Assembly (NCBI GenBank): GCA_964440985.1
Contig: CAYTWE010000005.1
Span: 3,216-67,215 of the forward strand
Length of the DNA: 64,000 nt
Source of the DNA: UBA1731 sp964440985
GTDB lineage: Bacteria; Verrucomicrobiota; Kiritimatiellia; RFP12; UBA1067
Reading direction: 5' to 3'
Shown: positions 51,666 through 60,370 of the stretch, piece after piece
Numbering within the stretch: position 1 is the first letter of the stretch
Layout: every line of letters starts with the position of its first letter
Made by a program: the position numbers and the translations under genes
Notes under the pieces: generated by a model
The model's database searches: none
Seen by the model: only the letters and a program-made list of their open reading frames with translations
What the model was told of the DNA's origin: nothing

Positions 51666-53057
51666 ATGAGAAAAGCGTTGATTGCATTAGCCGCCGTTGC
51701 GGCATCTGCGTTGGCGATGGGGGACTATGAGGCGAAATGGGAATCGCTCGACAAGAGGCCGGTGCCGCAGTGGTGGACGGATGCGAAGTTCGGCATCTTC
51801 ATCCACTGGGGGCCCTACGCCGTGCCTGCGTACGCGCCCACGCCCGACGGCAAGAAGTTCAATTCCGACCTCTATGCGGAATGGTATCACGGCAAGCTTA
51901 TCGGCAATAACAAGAAGTTTGCCGAACACCATGAAAAGATGTACGGCAAGGCACCGTACGGCAATTTCGCCGCCGAATTCAAGGTCGAGAACTTCGACGC
52001 GAAGAAGTGGGCCGATCTCTTCAAGCGGGCCGGCGCAAGGTACGTGGTGCTGACGTCGAAGCACCACGACGGCTATGCGCTGTGGCCCAGTCCGGAGACT
52101 CCGTACTACAACTCGGTGATGCTTGGCTCCGGACGTGACATCGCCCGCGAGTTCTGCGACGCCATGCGCGAGGCGGGGCTGAAGCGCGGCTTCTACTACT
52201 CGATGCTCGAATATGCAAACCCGTACTATCCGAGCAGGCGGCACGAGAAGGCCAAGACCGCGCTTTCGATCGAGGAATGGAACGAGCGCATGAACCTGCC
52301 GCAGCTCAAGGAACTCGCCGACGTCTACGAGGCGGACATAATCTGGCCTGACGGCGAGTGGGATTTCCCGTCCAGCAGGCACTGCTCCGAAAAGTATCTC
52401 GCATGGCTCTTCAACGAATCGAAGGTCAAGGACACGGTGGTCGTGAACGACCGCTGGGGCAACGACAGCCGTGGACGTCATGGCGGACACTACACTACGG
52501 AGTATCTGCTTGAGGGCTTCAACAACGACGGCGTGAGCGACACGCATCCGTGGGAGGAGTGCCGCGGCATCGGAAACTCCTTCGGCTACAACCGCTATGA
52601 GACGCCGGACGAGTACATGACACGTGAGCGCTGCATAGAGACGCTTGCATCCTGCGTATCGCGCGGCGGCAACCTGCTTCTCAACATCGGGCCGACGGCT
52701 GACGGTCGCATCCCCGCCATAATGCAGGATCGTCTTCTCGCCATGGGACGCTGGCTTGACGTCAACGGCGAGGCGATATACGCAACCCAGCGGGGCGGCG
52801 TGAACGACCCAGGCGCGAAGGACAGCAAGGTCTACTATACGCGCAAGGGCAACGACCTCTACGCAATCTGCTTCAAGTGGCCGAAGGGTGAACTCAAGCT
52901 CTCCGGGGTGGGGACGGTCAAGGGCGTGTCGCTTCTCGGCTCTCAGGTCGCAATCGGATTCAAGGCCGATGCCGACTCCGTTGCGATCGACGCTTCGTCA
53001 GTTTCGCCTGCGGATATGCCGTGCGAACTTGCCTGGGTGTTCAAACTCAGCCGATAA
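51666..53057 (+). CDS. Exported GH29 alpha-L-fucosidase
   Basis: A 463-residue retaining alpha-L-fucosidase with signal peptide (RKALIALAAVAASALAMG). Family blocks are KFGIFIHWGPYAVPAYAPT, VVLTSKHHDGYALWPSP, GFYYSMLEYANPYYPS and ADIIWPDGEWD with the nucleophile at about Asp229 (usual motif WxDG). Later come CVSRGGNLLLNIGPTADG and a C-terminal beta-sandwich. The mid-domain WEECRGIGNSFGYNR is typical of the GH29-A group with broad specificity. It has an AAGGAGACAAGAGAG ribosome site. Position between transporters and KduI suggests release of fucose from a fucosylated, uronate-containing glycan. Confidence 0.95.
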   Translation: MRKALIALAAVAASALAMGDYEAKWESLDKRPVPQWWTDAKFGIFIHWGPYAVPAYAPTPDGKKFNSDLYAEWYHGKLIGNNKKFAEHHEKMYGKAPYGNFAAEFKVENFDAKKWADLFKRAGARYVVLTSKHHDGYALWPSPETPYYNSVMLGSGRDIAREFCDAMREAGLKRGFYYSMLEYANPYYPSRRHEKAKTALSIEEWNERMNLPQLKELADVYEADIIWPDGEWDFPSSRHCSEKYLAWLFNESKVKDTVVVNDRWGNDSRGRHGGHYTTEYLLEGFNNDGVSDTHPWEECRGIGNSFGYNRYETPDEYMTRERCIETLASCVSRGGNLLLNIGPTADGRIPAIMQDRLLAMGRWLDVNGEAIYATQRGGVNDPGAKDSKVYYTRKGNDLYAICFKWPKGELKLSGVGTVKGVSLLGSQVAIGFKADADSVAIDASSVSPADMPCELAWVFKLSR

Positions 53058-53072
53058 GAACTGGAGAAAACC

Positions 53073-54014
53073 ATGAAACACAGCATAGCAGCGATTGTTT
53101 CCGCCGCCGTCATGTGCGCCGGTGCAACAGAAACGAAGTATTCCGTGCAGGTGGCCTGCCATCCCGACGACTTCAGGACGTACGACACCGAGACGATCCG
53201 CGACCGCTTCGCGATGGAGAAGGTGATGGTTTCAGACGAAATCCGCGTCACGTACACGATGTACGACAGGATGGTTTACGGCGGTGCGATGCCGGTGAAG
53301 TCCGAGCTCTCGCTTGAGCCTTTCCCGGAGCTCAAGGCCGCGCATTTCCTTGACAGGCGCGAACTTGGCGTAATCAACGTCGGCGGAACGGGCGTTGTGA
53401 CCGTTGACGGCGAGGAGTACGCCCTTGAGTTCAAGGAGGCGCTTTACGTCGGGTGCGGGAAGAAGGACGTAAAGTTCAAATCGCTTGACGCAGACCGTCC
53501 GGCGAAGTTCTACATCAACTCCGCCCCTGCATACAGGGAATTCGTGACGCAGCGCATTACGTCCGACCAGAACTGCAGGAAGCCGGGCTACACGATCGGC
53601 AACTACATCAAGGCCGGAAGTCTGGAGGAATCGAACGACCGCGTGATCAACCAGCTCATAGTTGCGCCTGTCCTCCGGAAGAAATCCGGCGGCGGATGCA
53701 ACCAGCTTCAGATGGGGCTTACGGAACTCAAGCCCGGAAGCGTGTGGAACACAATGCCGCAGCACACGCACAACCGCCGCATGGAGGTCTACTTCTACTT
53801 CAACGTTCCCAAGGGACAGGCTATCTGCCATCAGATTGGCAAGCCGCAGGAGCAGCGCATCGTGTGGCTCCACAACGAACAGGCTATCGCCAACCCGGAG
53901 TGGAGCGTCCACTCCGCCGCCGGAACGTCGAACTACATGTTCATCTGGGGAATGGCCGGGGAGAACCTCGACTACGGTGACATGGACAAGATACCCTGCC
54001 TTGAAATGCGCTGA
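53073..54014 (+). CDS. kduI: 5-keto-4-deoxyuronate isomerase with an N-terminal signal peptide
   Basis: KduI converts 4-deoxy-L-threo-5-hexosulose uronate, from unsaturated pectin, alginate or glycosaminoglycan fragments, to 3-deoxy-D-glycero-2,5-hexodiulosonate. The 313-residue protein is full length for the family with signatures HFLDRRELGVINVGG, NTMPQHTHNRRMEVYFYF and WSVHSAAGTSNYMFIWGM; zinc ligands are His231, His233, Glu238 and His280. Unlike cytosolic E. coli KduI (278 residues), it carries an extra N-terminus KHSIAAIVSAAVMCAGA that reads as a Sec signal. GGAG, seven bases upstream, supports this start; an internal ATG at 53112 has no ribosome site. Export is a prediction. It follows the fucosidase gene by 15 nt. 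Confidence 0.9.
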   Translation: MKHSIAAIVSAAVMCAGATETKYSVQVACHPDDFRTYDTETIRDRFAMEKVMVSDEIRVTYTMYDRMVYGGAMPVKSELSLEPFPELKAAHFLDRRELGVINVGGTGVVTVDGEEYALEFKEALYVGCGKKDVKFKSLDADRPAKFYINSAPAYREFVTQRITSDQNCRKPGYTIGNYIKAGSLEESNDRVINQLIVAPVLRKKSGGGCNQLQMGLTELKPGSVWNTMPQHTHNRRMEVYFYFNVPKGQAICHQIGKPQEQRIVWLHNEQAIANPEWSVHSAAGTSNYMFIWGMAGENLDYGDMDKIPCLEMR

Positions 54015-54061
54015 TGAAGCGCCCATCGGTTGGCCGACATAGCACAGATTGAAGTGAAACC

Positions 54062-55642
54062 ATGATTAAGACCGTACTTCTCGTTCTGTATTTTGCGACG
54101 ATGCTTGCCATCGGGTTCGCCTGCCGGAAACGGGCGAAGAACGTTTCAGGTTTTGTGCTTGGAGGCCGCACCGTCGGGCCGTGGCTGACTGCGTTTGCGT
54201 ACGGTACGTCCTACTTTTCCGCTGTCGTGTTCGTTGGATATGCCGGCCAGTTCGGGTGGCGGTACGGCATATCCGCGACATGGGCGGGAATCGGAAATGC
54301 GCTGATAGGTTCTCTTCTCGCCTGGGCGGTGCTTGGACGCCGCACCCGCATCATGACGCAGCATCTTGATTCGGCGACAATGCCGGACTTCTTCGAGAAG
54401 AGATTCGGTAGCCCTGCGTTGAAGATTGCCGCCGCGACGATCATATTCATCTTTCTGATACCGTACACCGCATCGCTGTACAATGGCCTCTCGCGTCTGT
54501 TCGGCATGGCGTTCTCGATAGACTATGCGTGGTGCATCGTCCTGATGTCCGTGCTTACCGCGATATACGTGATCGCCGGCGGATACATGGCGACGGCCAT
54601 CAACGATTTCATACAGGGTATCGTGATGCTCGTGGGCATATCGGCGGTCATATGGGCTACGCTCGAGACGAAGGGCGGGCTTCTCGCCTCGCTTGACGGC
54701 TTGGCCCGCGTTCCCGGCCCGGCGATCGTCCCCGGCGGTGAAGCGACGCCCGGCATATTTACGTCCTTCCTCGGCCCGGAACCGCTTAACCTCCTGTTTG
54801 TGGTGCTGCTCACATCGCTCGGCACATGGGGGCTTCCGCAGATGGTGCAGAAGTTCTACGCCATCACGAACGAAGGCGCCATAAAGAAGGGTACTGTCAT
54901 CTCAACGCTCTTCGCATTCGTCGTTGCCGGCGGATGCTATTTTCTTGGCGGGTTCGGACGTCTCTTCACCGATGTTCTCGATGTTGGGGCGAACGGGCTG
55001 CCGGCGGGCGGGTTCGACGCAATCGTCCCGAAGATGCTTGAAGGCCTCTCGCCGCTCCTCCTTGCGCTTGTCGTGGTGCTTGTGCTGTCGGCATCGATGA
55101 GTACGCTCTCTTCGCTCGTGATGACATCCTCATCCACATTCACCATGGACTTCATCAACGGTCTCAAGAAGCGCAAGATGAGCGACTCCGGACAGGTGCT
55201 CTGCATCCGTCTTCTTGTTGTCGTATTCATCGCCATCTCCGGCGGCCTTGCCCTTGTTCAGTACAAGAGCAGCAGTCCGATAGCGTTCATCGCGCAGATG
55301 ATGGGCGTGTCGTGGGGTGCGATGGCCGGTGCGTTTCTTGCGCCGTTTCTGTATGCGCTCTACTCGAAGCGCGTGACGGCGGCATCCTGCTGGACGTGCT
55401 TCATTGCGGCCCCGGTGTTCACGCTCGTGTGCGTGTTCTGCAACGACTCCATGCCTCAGGTTCTCAAGTCTCCGATCAACACAGGCGCAATCGCGATGCT
55501 CGCCGGACTTGTGATCGTTCCGGTCGTCAACCTGTTCACCCGGAGGCCTCCCAGCGACATTGTGGATGGCTCATTCGCCTGCTATGACAGGACGACGGTC
55601 GTTCCGCAGTCCACTGCCCTCGGTGCAACGACCGAGAAATGA
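54062..55642 (+). CDS. Sodium:solute symporter (SSS family)
   Basis: A 526-residue transporter with about 13 membrane segments. It begins KTVLLVLYFATMLAIGFACRKR and shows FVLGGRTVGPWLTAFAYGTSY, the N-terminal SSS signature, then IYVIAGGYMATAINDFIQG and LSASMSTLSSLVMTSSS, which holds the sodium-site serines/threonines. This subgroup imports sugars, uronates, proline or sialic acid; the operon suggests a monosaccharide or uronate. Sodium coupling would use the gradient made by a sodium-type V-ATPase. A ribosome site GAAGTGAAACC precedes the ATG at 54062. Confidence 0.92.
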   Translation: MIKTVLLVLYFATMLAIGFACRKRAKNVSGFVLGGRTVGPWLTAFAYGTSYFSAVVFVGYAGQFGWRYGISATWAGIGNALIGSLLAWAVLGRRTRIMTQHLDSATMPDFFEKRFGSPALKIAAATIIFIFLIPYTASLYNGLSRLFGMAFSIDYAWCIVLMSVLTAIYVIAGGYMATAINDFIQGIVMLVGISAVIWATLETKGGLLASLDGLARVPGPAIVPGGEATPGIFTSFLGPEPLNLLFVVLLTSLGTWGLPQMVQKFYAITNEGAIKKGTVISTLFAFVVAGGCYFLGGFGRLFTDVLDVGANGLPAGGFDAIVPKMLEGLSPLLLALVVVLVLSASMSTLSSLVMTSSSTFTMDFINGLKKRKMSDSGQVLCIRLLVVVFIAISGGLALVQYKSSSPIAFIAQMMGVSWGAMAGAFLAPFLYALYSKRVTAASCWTCFIAAPVFTLVCVFCNDSMPQVLKSPINTGAIAMLAGLVIVPVVNLFTRRPPSDIVDGSFACYDRTTVVPQSTALGATTEK

Positions 55643-55665
55643 ATTTAAGCCAAAGGAGCCACCAC

Positions 55666-58278
55666 ATGAAATTGAAGACAGCGCTGACGCTTGCCTGTAC
55701 CGCTTTTGCCGTCAGGACGCTCTGCGCGGCGGCATCGGTCGCTGAAACGACCATCGAACTGCCCACATATCCATTTTCGGATCCCGACCCTGTGCCGGCG
55801 ACAGGAAAAAGCAACTATCCGTACTTTTTCTTTGACGGCACGAGCGACACGAACGTAATGAAGAGATGGAAGGCCGTCATTCTCGAGAACGAGAAGATAA
55901 AGGTGACGATACTGCCTGAGATAGGCGGCAAGATATGGGGTGCGATCGATAAGGCCACCGGAAACGAGTTCATATACTTCAACCATTCCGTGAAGTTCCG
56001 CAACATCGCGAGACGTGGCCCCTGGTGCTCCGGCGGCATCGAGTTCAACTTCGGCATCATCGGGCACGCCCCCTCGACTTCAACTCCGGTTTCCTACTTC
56101 TGCCGCACAAATTCGGACGGAAGCGTGAGCTACTTCTGCTCCGACACGGAGCTTATCTGCCGCACCACATGGCAGGTTGAGGTGAATCTTCCGCCGGACG
56201 CCGACCACTTTGTCACCCGCACGGTGTGGTTCAACGGCTCGAACTTCTCGGCGCCGTACTATCAGTGGATGAACGCTGCGTATTCCGTTCGTGGAGATCC
56301 GCAGTTCTTCTTCCCTGGAAAGTCCTACATAGGACACGGCGGCGATTCACACCGGTGGCCGGTGGATGCGGACGGCAACGACCTCTCGCGCTTTTCCGGA
56401 AACGCCTTTGGCGGTCCGAAATCTGAACACGTCCTCGACGGCGACAATTCGCTTTACGGCATATGGTGGCCGGAAAAGAAGTTCGGCTCGATCCACACAA
56501 ACCACATCACGCAGAAGTACGGACGCAAGGTGTGGCTGTGGGCGCAGTCCCGCGACGGAGAGATATGGGAGGATCTTCTGACCGACGGCGACGGACAGTA
56601 TACGGAACTTCAGTCCGGACGGTGCTTCAACCAGCCGGCCGATACGCACAAGACGCCGTTCAAGCATACGGCTTTTGCCCCTGGCGCAACGGATACGTTC
56701 GAGGAGACGTGGGGCGTTGTGCGCGAACGCACTGTGTTTGATAACCTTTGCCGCGAGACGAATTTCGTTATGCGTCCGCAGACGATGCCCGCCGATTTCA
56801 ACTGGGACACCGCATACGGACACTTCATCAAGGGTGAACAGCTGATCCGTCGCCGCCTTGACGCGGATGGCGAGAGGGAACTGAAGGAATCGCTCAGGAT
56901 CGAGCCGTATTATGTTCCGGCGCTTGGGGCTCTTGCATCACTTGCCGTCCGTCGCGGCCTGTACGGCGAGGCGCACAGGTACGCGAATGTCGCCCTTTCG
57001 GTGGACACCTACGATTCCGCCGCAAACTATGCCGACGGTCAGGCATATTTCGCTGAGGGTGAACTTCGCAAGGCCAAGGAGAGGCTTGGTCTTGCAGCCT
57101 ACTCCCCGCTGTTCCGCACTGCGGCGTTCGCGCTTGTCGCAAAAATTGAGCTGCGCGAAGGGAACTGGAACGCAGCAAGGTCGATGGCCGACAACGCGCT
57201 GCTTGCGAACGGACTCAACCTCGATGCGCATCTCGTGAAGATTGTTGCAGCCCGCAAGGCAGGAATTGTTGCGGAGTCAGCCGCAGAGGCACGTCGCATA
57301 CTTGAGCGCGTTCCGCTGTTCCATGCCGCACGGCATGAACTGAATCTTTCCGATTCTTCGTCCGAGCCGTTTGAAAAATATGTGCGCGGCGAGTTCCCGT
57401 ACCAGGACTATCTTGAAATCGGCACATGGTATGAGGAGGCAGGTCTTGACGTTGAGGCCGAGAGGTTCTTCCGCTTGGCGGCGACAAACCAGGTCGGCGG
57501 AATCCGTCTTGCGTTTCTGCTGAACCGCACCGGCCGGACGTCGGAGGCGGCAAAGGTTCTCGATGGCGTTGTCGGCAGAAGGGTTGATTTCGGCCTTCCG
57601 TTCAGGCGCGAATCCCTCCCCTCGCTTTTGTGGGCGGCGGGCGTCCGCAGTGAATGGAAGTTCAGGTACTATGCTGCTGTCGGGCTTGCCGCAAATGCGC
57701 AGGGCGAACGTGCAAACGAACTGCTTGCATCGTGCGGGAACGATCCCGACGAGGAGACGTTCTATCTGTACAGGGCGTCGCGCATGAATGGTGAAAGCCG
57801 TCTTGCGGATTTGCGCAAAGCGGCGTCCCTGCAGAACTCCTGGCGCACCGGATATGCCATATACCGCCATTTTGCGGATGACGGCAAATGGGAACAGGCG
57901 CTGACCGAAATCGAGCCGTATGCAAAACGGCTTCCGGACGTAAATCTCATCAAACTGTCGTATGGAACTGCGCTCGCGAAGAGCGGACGGTACCGCAAGG
58001 CGATAGCCTACCTTGAGAGTGTGACAATCCTGCCGTCCGAACATGGCGACAACGCGCTTTCGGCGTGGGTCTACGCCTGTCGCGGCGTTGCGCTCGAAGC
58101 GCTTTCGGGCGGCGACCGTCCGGCGGCGAGGGTTGCCGTCGCGAAGGCGCTTTCCTATCCGGAGAACCTTGGATGCGGCAAGCCGTACGATCTGCCGCCA
58201 CGCGGAACGCCGGAGCGTCCCGGACTGCTTGACGACTGGCCGGAGGCGCTTCGCGACCTCATCGAATGGAAGCGATGA
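55666..58278 (+). CDS. Exported DUF5107 protein with C-terminal TPR repeats
   Basis: An 870-residue exported protein (signal KLKTALTLACTAFAVRTLCA). Residues about 45-390 match the DUF5107 plan: WKAVILENEKIKVTILPEIGG, a beta-sandwich start resembling aldose epimerases, then GPWCSGGIEFNFGIIGH and YGIWWPEKKFGSIHTNH. From about 400 to 870 there are TPR-like helical repeats (YGHFIKGEQLIRRRLDADG, YANVALSVDTYDSAANY, GRYRKAIAYLESVTILP). DUF5107-TPR proteins recur next to glycan utilisation genes in Bacteroidetes and PVC bacteria; whether the beta domain is a glycosidase cannot be judged from this sequence. AAAGGAG at 55652-55658 supports the start. The stop overlaps the binding-protein gene. Confidence 0.82.
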   Translation: MKLKTALTLACTAFAVRTLCAAASVAETTIELPTYPFSDPDPVPATGKSNYPYFFFDGTSDTNVMKRWKAVILENEKIKVTILPEIGGKIWGAIDKATGNEFIYFNHSVKFRNIARRGPWCSGGIEFNFGIIGHAPSTSTPVSYFCRTNSDGSVSYFCSDTELICRTTWQVEVNLPPDADHFVTRTVWFNGSNFSAPYYQWMNAAYSVRGDPQFFFPGKSYIGHGGDSHRWPVDADGNDLSRFSGNAFGGPKSEHVLDGDNSLYGIWWPEKKFGSIHTNHITQKYGRKVWLWAQSRDGEIWEDLLTDGDGQYTELQSGRCFNQPADTHKTPFKHTAFAPGATDTFEETWGVVRERTVFDNLCRETNFVMRPQTMPADFNWDTAYGHFIKGEQLIRRRLDADGERELKESLRIEPYYVPALGALASLAVRRGLYGEAHRYANVALSVDTYDSAANYADGQAYFAEGELRKAKERLGLAAYSPLFRTAAFALVAKIELREGNWNAARSMADNALLANGLNLDAHLVKIVAARKAGIVAESAAEARRILERVPLFHAARHELNLSDSSSEPFEKYVRGEFPYQDYLEIGTWYEEAGLDVEAERFFRLAATNQVGGIRLAFLLNRTGRTSEAAKVLDGVVGRRVDFGLPFRRESLPSLLWAAGVRSEWKFRYYAAVGLAANAQGERANELLASCGNDPDEETFYLYRASRMNGESRLADLRKAASLQNSWRTGYAIYRHFADDGKWEQALTEIEPYAKRLPDVNLIKLSYGTALAKSGRYRKAIAYLESVTILPSEHGDNALSAWVYACRGVALEALSGGDRPAARVAVAKALSYPENLGCGKPYDLPPRGTPERPGLLDDWPEALRDLIEWKR

Positions 58279-59780
58279 TTCCACGGTTGGCCATGCTGGC
58301 GGCTGCCGCCCTTGCTTCGGCGTTCGCCTGCGGAGAATCGGGTGCGGAACGGTCAGTGTATCGCCGTCCGTTCGGGCGGGTGGCGAGCATGGATCCGATT
58401 CGTGCCGCCGATGTGCTGAGCGCAGAGGCTGTCGCCCTCGTATACGAGCCGCTTCTTGAGGTTGACTATGTGGCGCGACCGTACAGGCTCAAGCCGTGCG
58501 TGTGCGAGATGCCGGACGTCAGCGACGACGGAACCGTATACACATTCAAAATCATCGATGGACTTAAGTTCCGCAATGGGCAACCGGTCACGTCAAAGGA
58601 CGTGAAACGCGGCCTCGACCGTCTCATGGACAAGTCCAACGCCAGTCCGGGGATGTGGATAATGGACGGCGTAAAGTCCGTTGAGACAGTCGGAGACGAC
58701 GCAGTTCGGATTACGCTCAAAAAGCCGCTTCATGTGTTCAAATGGCTCATGGCGATGCCATACACCGGGGTTGTGGCGGAGGACGGCTCCGGCTCCGGGG
58801 CATATTGGCTGAAGAGTTGGCGCAAAAACCACGAGATGGTGTTTTGGCGGAATGAATCGTACCGTGATGAGGTTGCGATAGACGAGATACGTCTGCCGGT
58901 CGTGGATGACGTATCCACGCAATGGCTGATGTTCCTTGGCGGCGAGCTTGACTATCTTGGTAGCGTGTCTCGAGACAATTGGGATGCGGTTGTCGGAAAG
59001 GACGGCGAACTTCTTCCGCAACTCAAGGAGAAGGGGATGACGCTCATGGGCGCATCGTCTCTTACGGTGTTCTACGTTGGATTCAACATGAACGATCCGG
59101 TGGTCGGCAAAAACAGGAAACTCCGTCAGGCGCTGAACTGCGCGTTCGATTTCCCTGCATGGAAGCGCTTTCTGAACAATCGCGTGATGCCGAGTGACGG
59201 GCCGTTGCCGCCTGGGATAGAAGGGCGGCTCGAAACGCCGTTCGAATATTCGTACGACGAGGCGAAGGCCAAAAAACTGCTTGCCGAGGCCGGCTATCCC
59301 GGCGGAGCAGACCCGAAGACCGGGCGCCGTCTTCACCTTGAGATATCGATAGGCCGCGCAACCCAGGATGCGCGGGAGATGGCGGAGCTGATGGCGGCGT
59401 TCTATGACCGGATCGGAATTGAGCTTGAAGCGAGATACATGACGTGGGATGCGTTCCTCACAGCCGTGAATGAAGGCCGTACGCAGATGTTCAACCTCGG
59501 ATGGATCGGCGACTATCCCGATCCGGAGAACTTTCTGCAGATGTTCCATTCCAAAAACGTATCGCCGGGGGCGAACCACGGAATGTACGTGAATCCGGAG
59601 TTCGACAGGGCATTCGACGCATTGGACTGGAAGACGGCTCAGGAGATCGTCCGAGAGGACTGTCCGTGGATATTCCTTCATTCACCCAAGGTGTATTCGC
59701 TTGTCTGGAATCGGGTGAAGAACTATGTTCCGACCGACTTCACGTACGGAATCGAGAAGCATCTGCGCATTTCAAGATAG
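58275..59780 (+). CDS. Family-5 (oligopeptide/dipeptide-type) ABC substrate-binding protein
   Basis: A 501-residue exported binding protein of the SBP_bac_5 (DppA/OppA) type, starting with a signal peptide (LAMLAAAALASAFACG; the Cys may be a lipidation site, but the lipobox is imperfect). Motifs include VYEPLLEVDYVARPYRLKPC, VYTFKIIDGLKFRNGQPVTSKDVKRGLDR and the C-terminal LGWIGDYPDPENFLQMFHS. I prefer the ATG at 58275, which overlaps the upstream stop (ATGA); 58266 is possible. No ABC permease or ATPase gene is present nearby, so it either shares a transporter encoded elsewhere or has another role. Family 5 also includes binders of oligosaccharides. Confidence 0.88.
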   Translation: MIPRLAMLAAAALASAFACGESGAERSVYRRPFGRVASMDPIRAADVLSAEAVALVYEPLLEVDYVARPYRLKPCVCEMPDVSDDGTVYTFKIIDGLKFRNGQPVTSKDVKRGLDRLMDKSNASPGMWIMDGVKSVETVGDDAVRITLKKPLHVFKWLMAMPYTGVVAEDGSGSGAYWLKSWRKNHEMVFWRNESYRDEVAIDEIRLPVVDDVSTQWLMFLGGELDYLGSVSRDNWDAVVGKDGELLPQLKEKGMTLMGASSLTVFYVGFNMNDPVVGKNRKLRQALNCAFDFPAWKRFLNNRVMPSDGPLPPGIEGRLETPFEYSYDEAKAKKLLAEAGYPGGADPKTGRRLHLEISIGRATQDAREMAELMAAFYDRIGIELEARYMTWDAFLTAVNEGRTQMFNLGWIGDYPDPENFLQMFHSKNVSPGANHGMYVNPEFDRAFDALDWKTAQEIVREDCPWIFLHSPKVYSLVWNRVKNYVPTDFTYGIEKHLRISR

Positions 59781-59787
59781 TTGGCTG

Positions 59788-59796
59788 TGCTATAAT
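59788..59796 (+). promoter_or_regulatory. Extended -10 box TGCTATAAT of the phosphodiesterase gene
   Basis: TGCTATAAT, then GTGCGGC (7 nt), then ATG at 59804: predicted leaderless transcript. The in-frame ATG at 59795 overlaps the box and is rejected. Confidence 0.76.
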
Positions 59797-59803
59797 GTGC
59801 GGC

Positions 59804-60319
59804 ATGAAGATTGCATTTATCAGTGATGTACACGGCGTACCGTCTACGCTTGAGGCGGCGCTTTCCGCCGCAGACGCGCTTGGCCATGACCGGCTCGTGC
59901 TGCTTGGGGATCTGCTCTACCACGGTCCGCGCAACGGTGTGCCGAACTTCTACGACCCCGTGAAGGTGGCGAAGCTGCTCAATGCCCGCAAGGACAGGAT
60001 AATCGCCGTGCGCGGCAACTGCGACGCAGAGGTCGATCAGATGATGCTTGAATTTCCCCTGATGGGCGACTATGCGGTCGTTGACGCAGGAACGGAAACG
60101 TTCTTTCTGACGCACGGACATATCTGGAACGAATGCAATCTGCCGCCCGCCGGCCTTGGCACCGTGCTTGCGCACGGACACACCCATGTCCCTGTGCTGA
60201 AGCGTCTTGAATGTGGGCTTGTTCTGTTCAACCCCGGCTCAATCTCCCTCCCGAAGGGCGGCAGCGCCCGCAGTTTCGGATACTTCGACGGCAAGTCGCT
60301 TCGCCACGTCCAGATCTGA
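59804..60319 (+). CDS. yfcE: YfcE/MJ0936-type phosphodiesterase
   Basis: A 171-residue metallophosphoesterase of the small cytoplasmic YfcE family, which hydrolyses phosphodiester model substrates with Mn2+; the natural substrate is unknown. Metal-binding motifs are complete: FISDVHG (Asp, His), LLGDLLYHG (Asp), VRGNCDAEVDQ (Asn, with Cys in place of His as usual for YfcE), LTHGHIW and LAHGHTHVP. A late NPGSISLPKGG is a strong YfcE signature. The start is set by the leaderless promoter. It converges with the SNF2 helicase gene 51 nt away. Confidence 0.92.
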   Translation: MKIAFISDVHGVPSTLEAALSAADALGHDRLVLLGDLLYHGPRNGVPNFYDPVKVAKLLNARKDRIIAVRGNCDAEVDQMMLEFPLMGDYAVVDAGTETFFLTHGHIWNECNLPPAGLGTVLAHGHTHVPVLKRLECGLVLFNPGSISLPKGGSARSFGYFDGKSLRHVQI

Positions 60320-60370
60320 GCAGGTGCGCCGCTGCAGATCACGTCTGTTGAAAGACGAAAAGGGCGGAGT

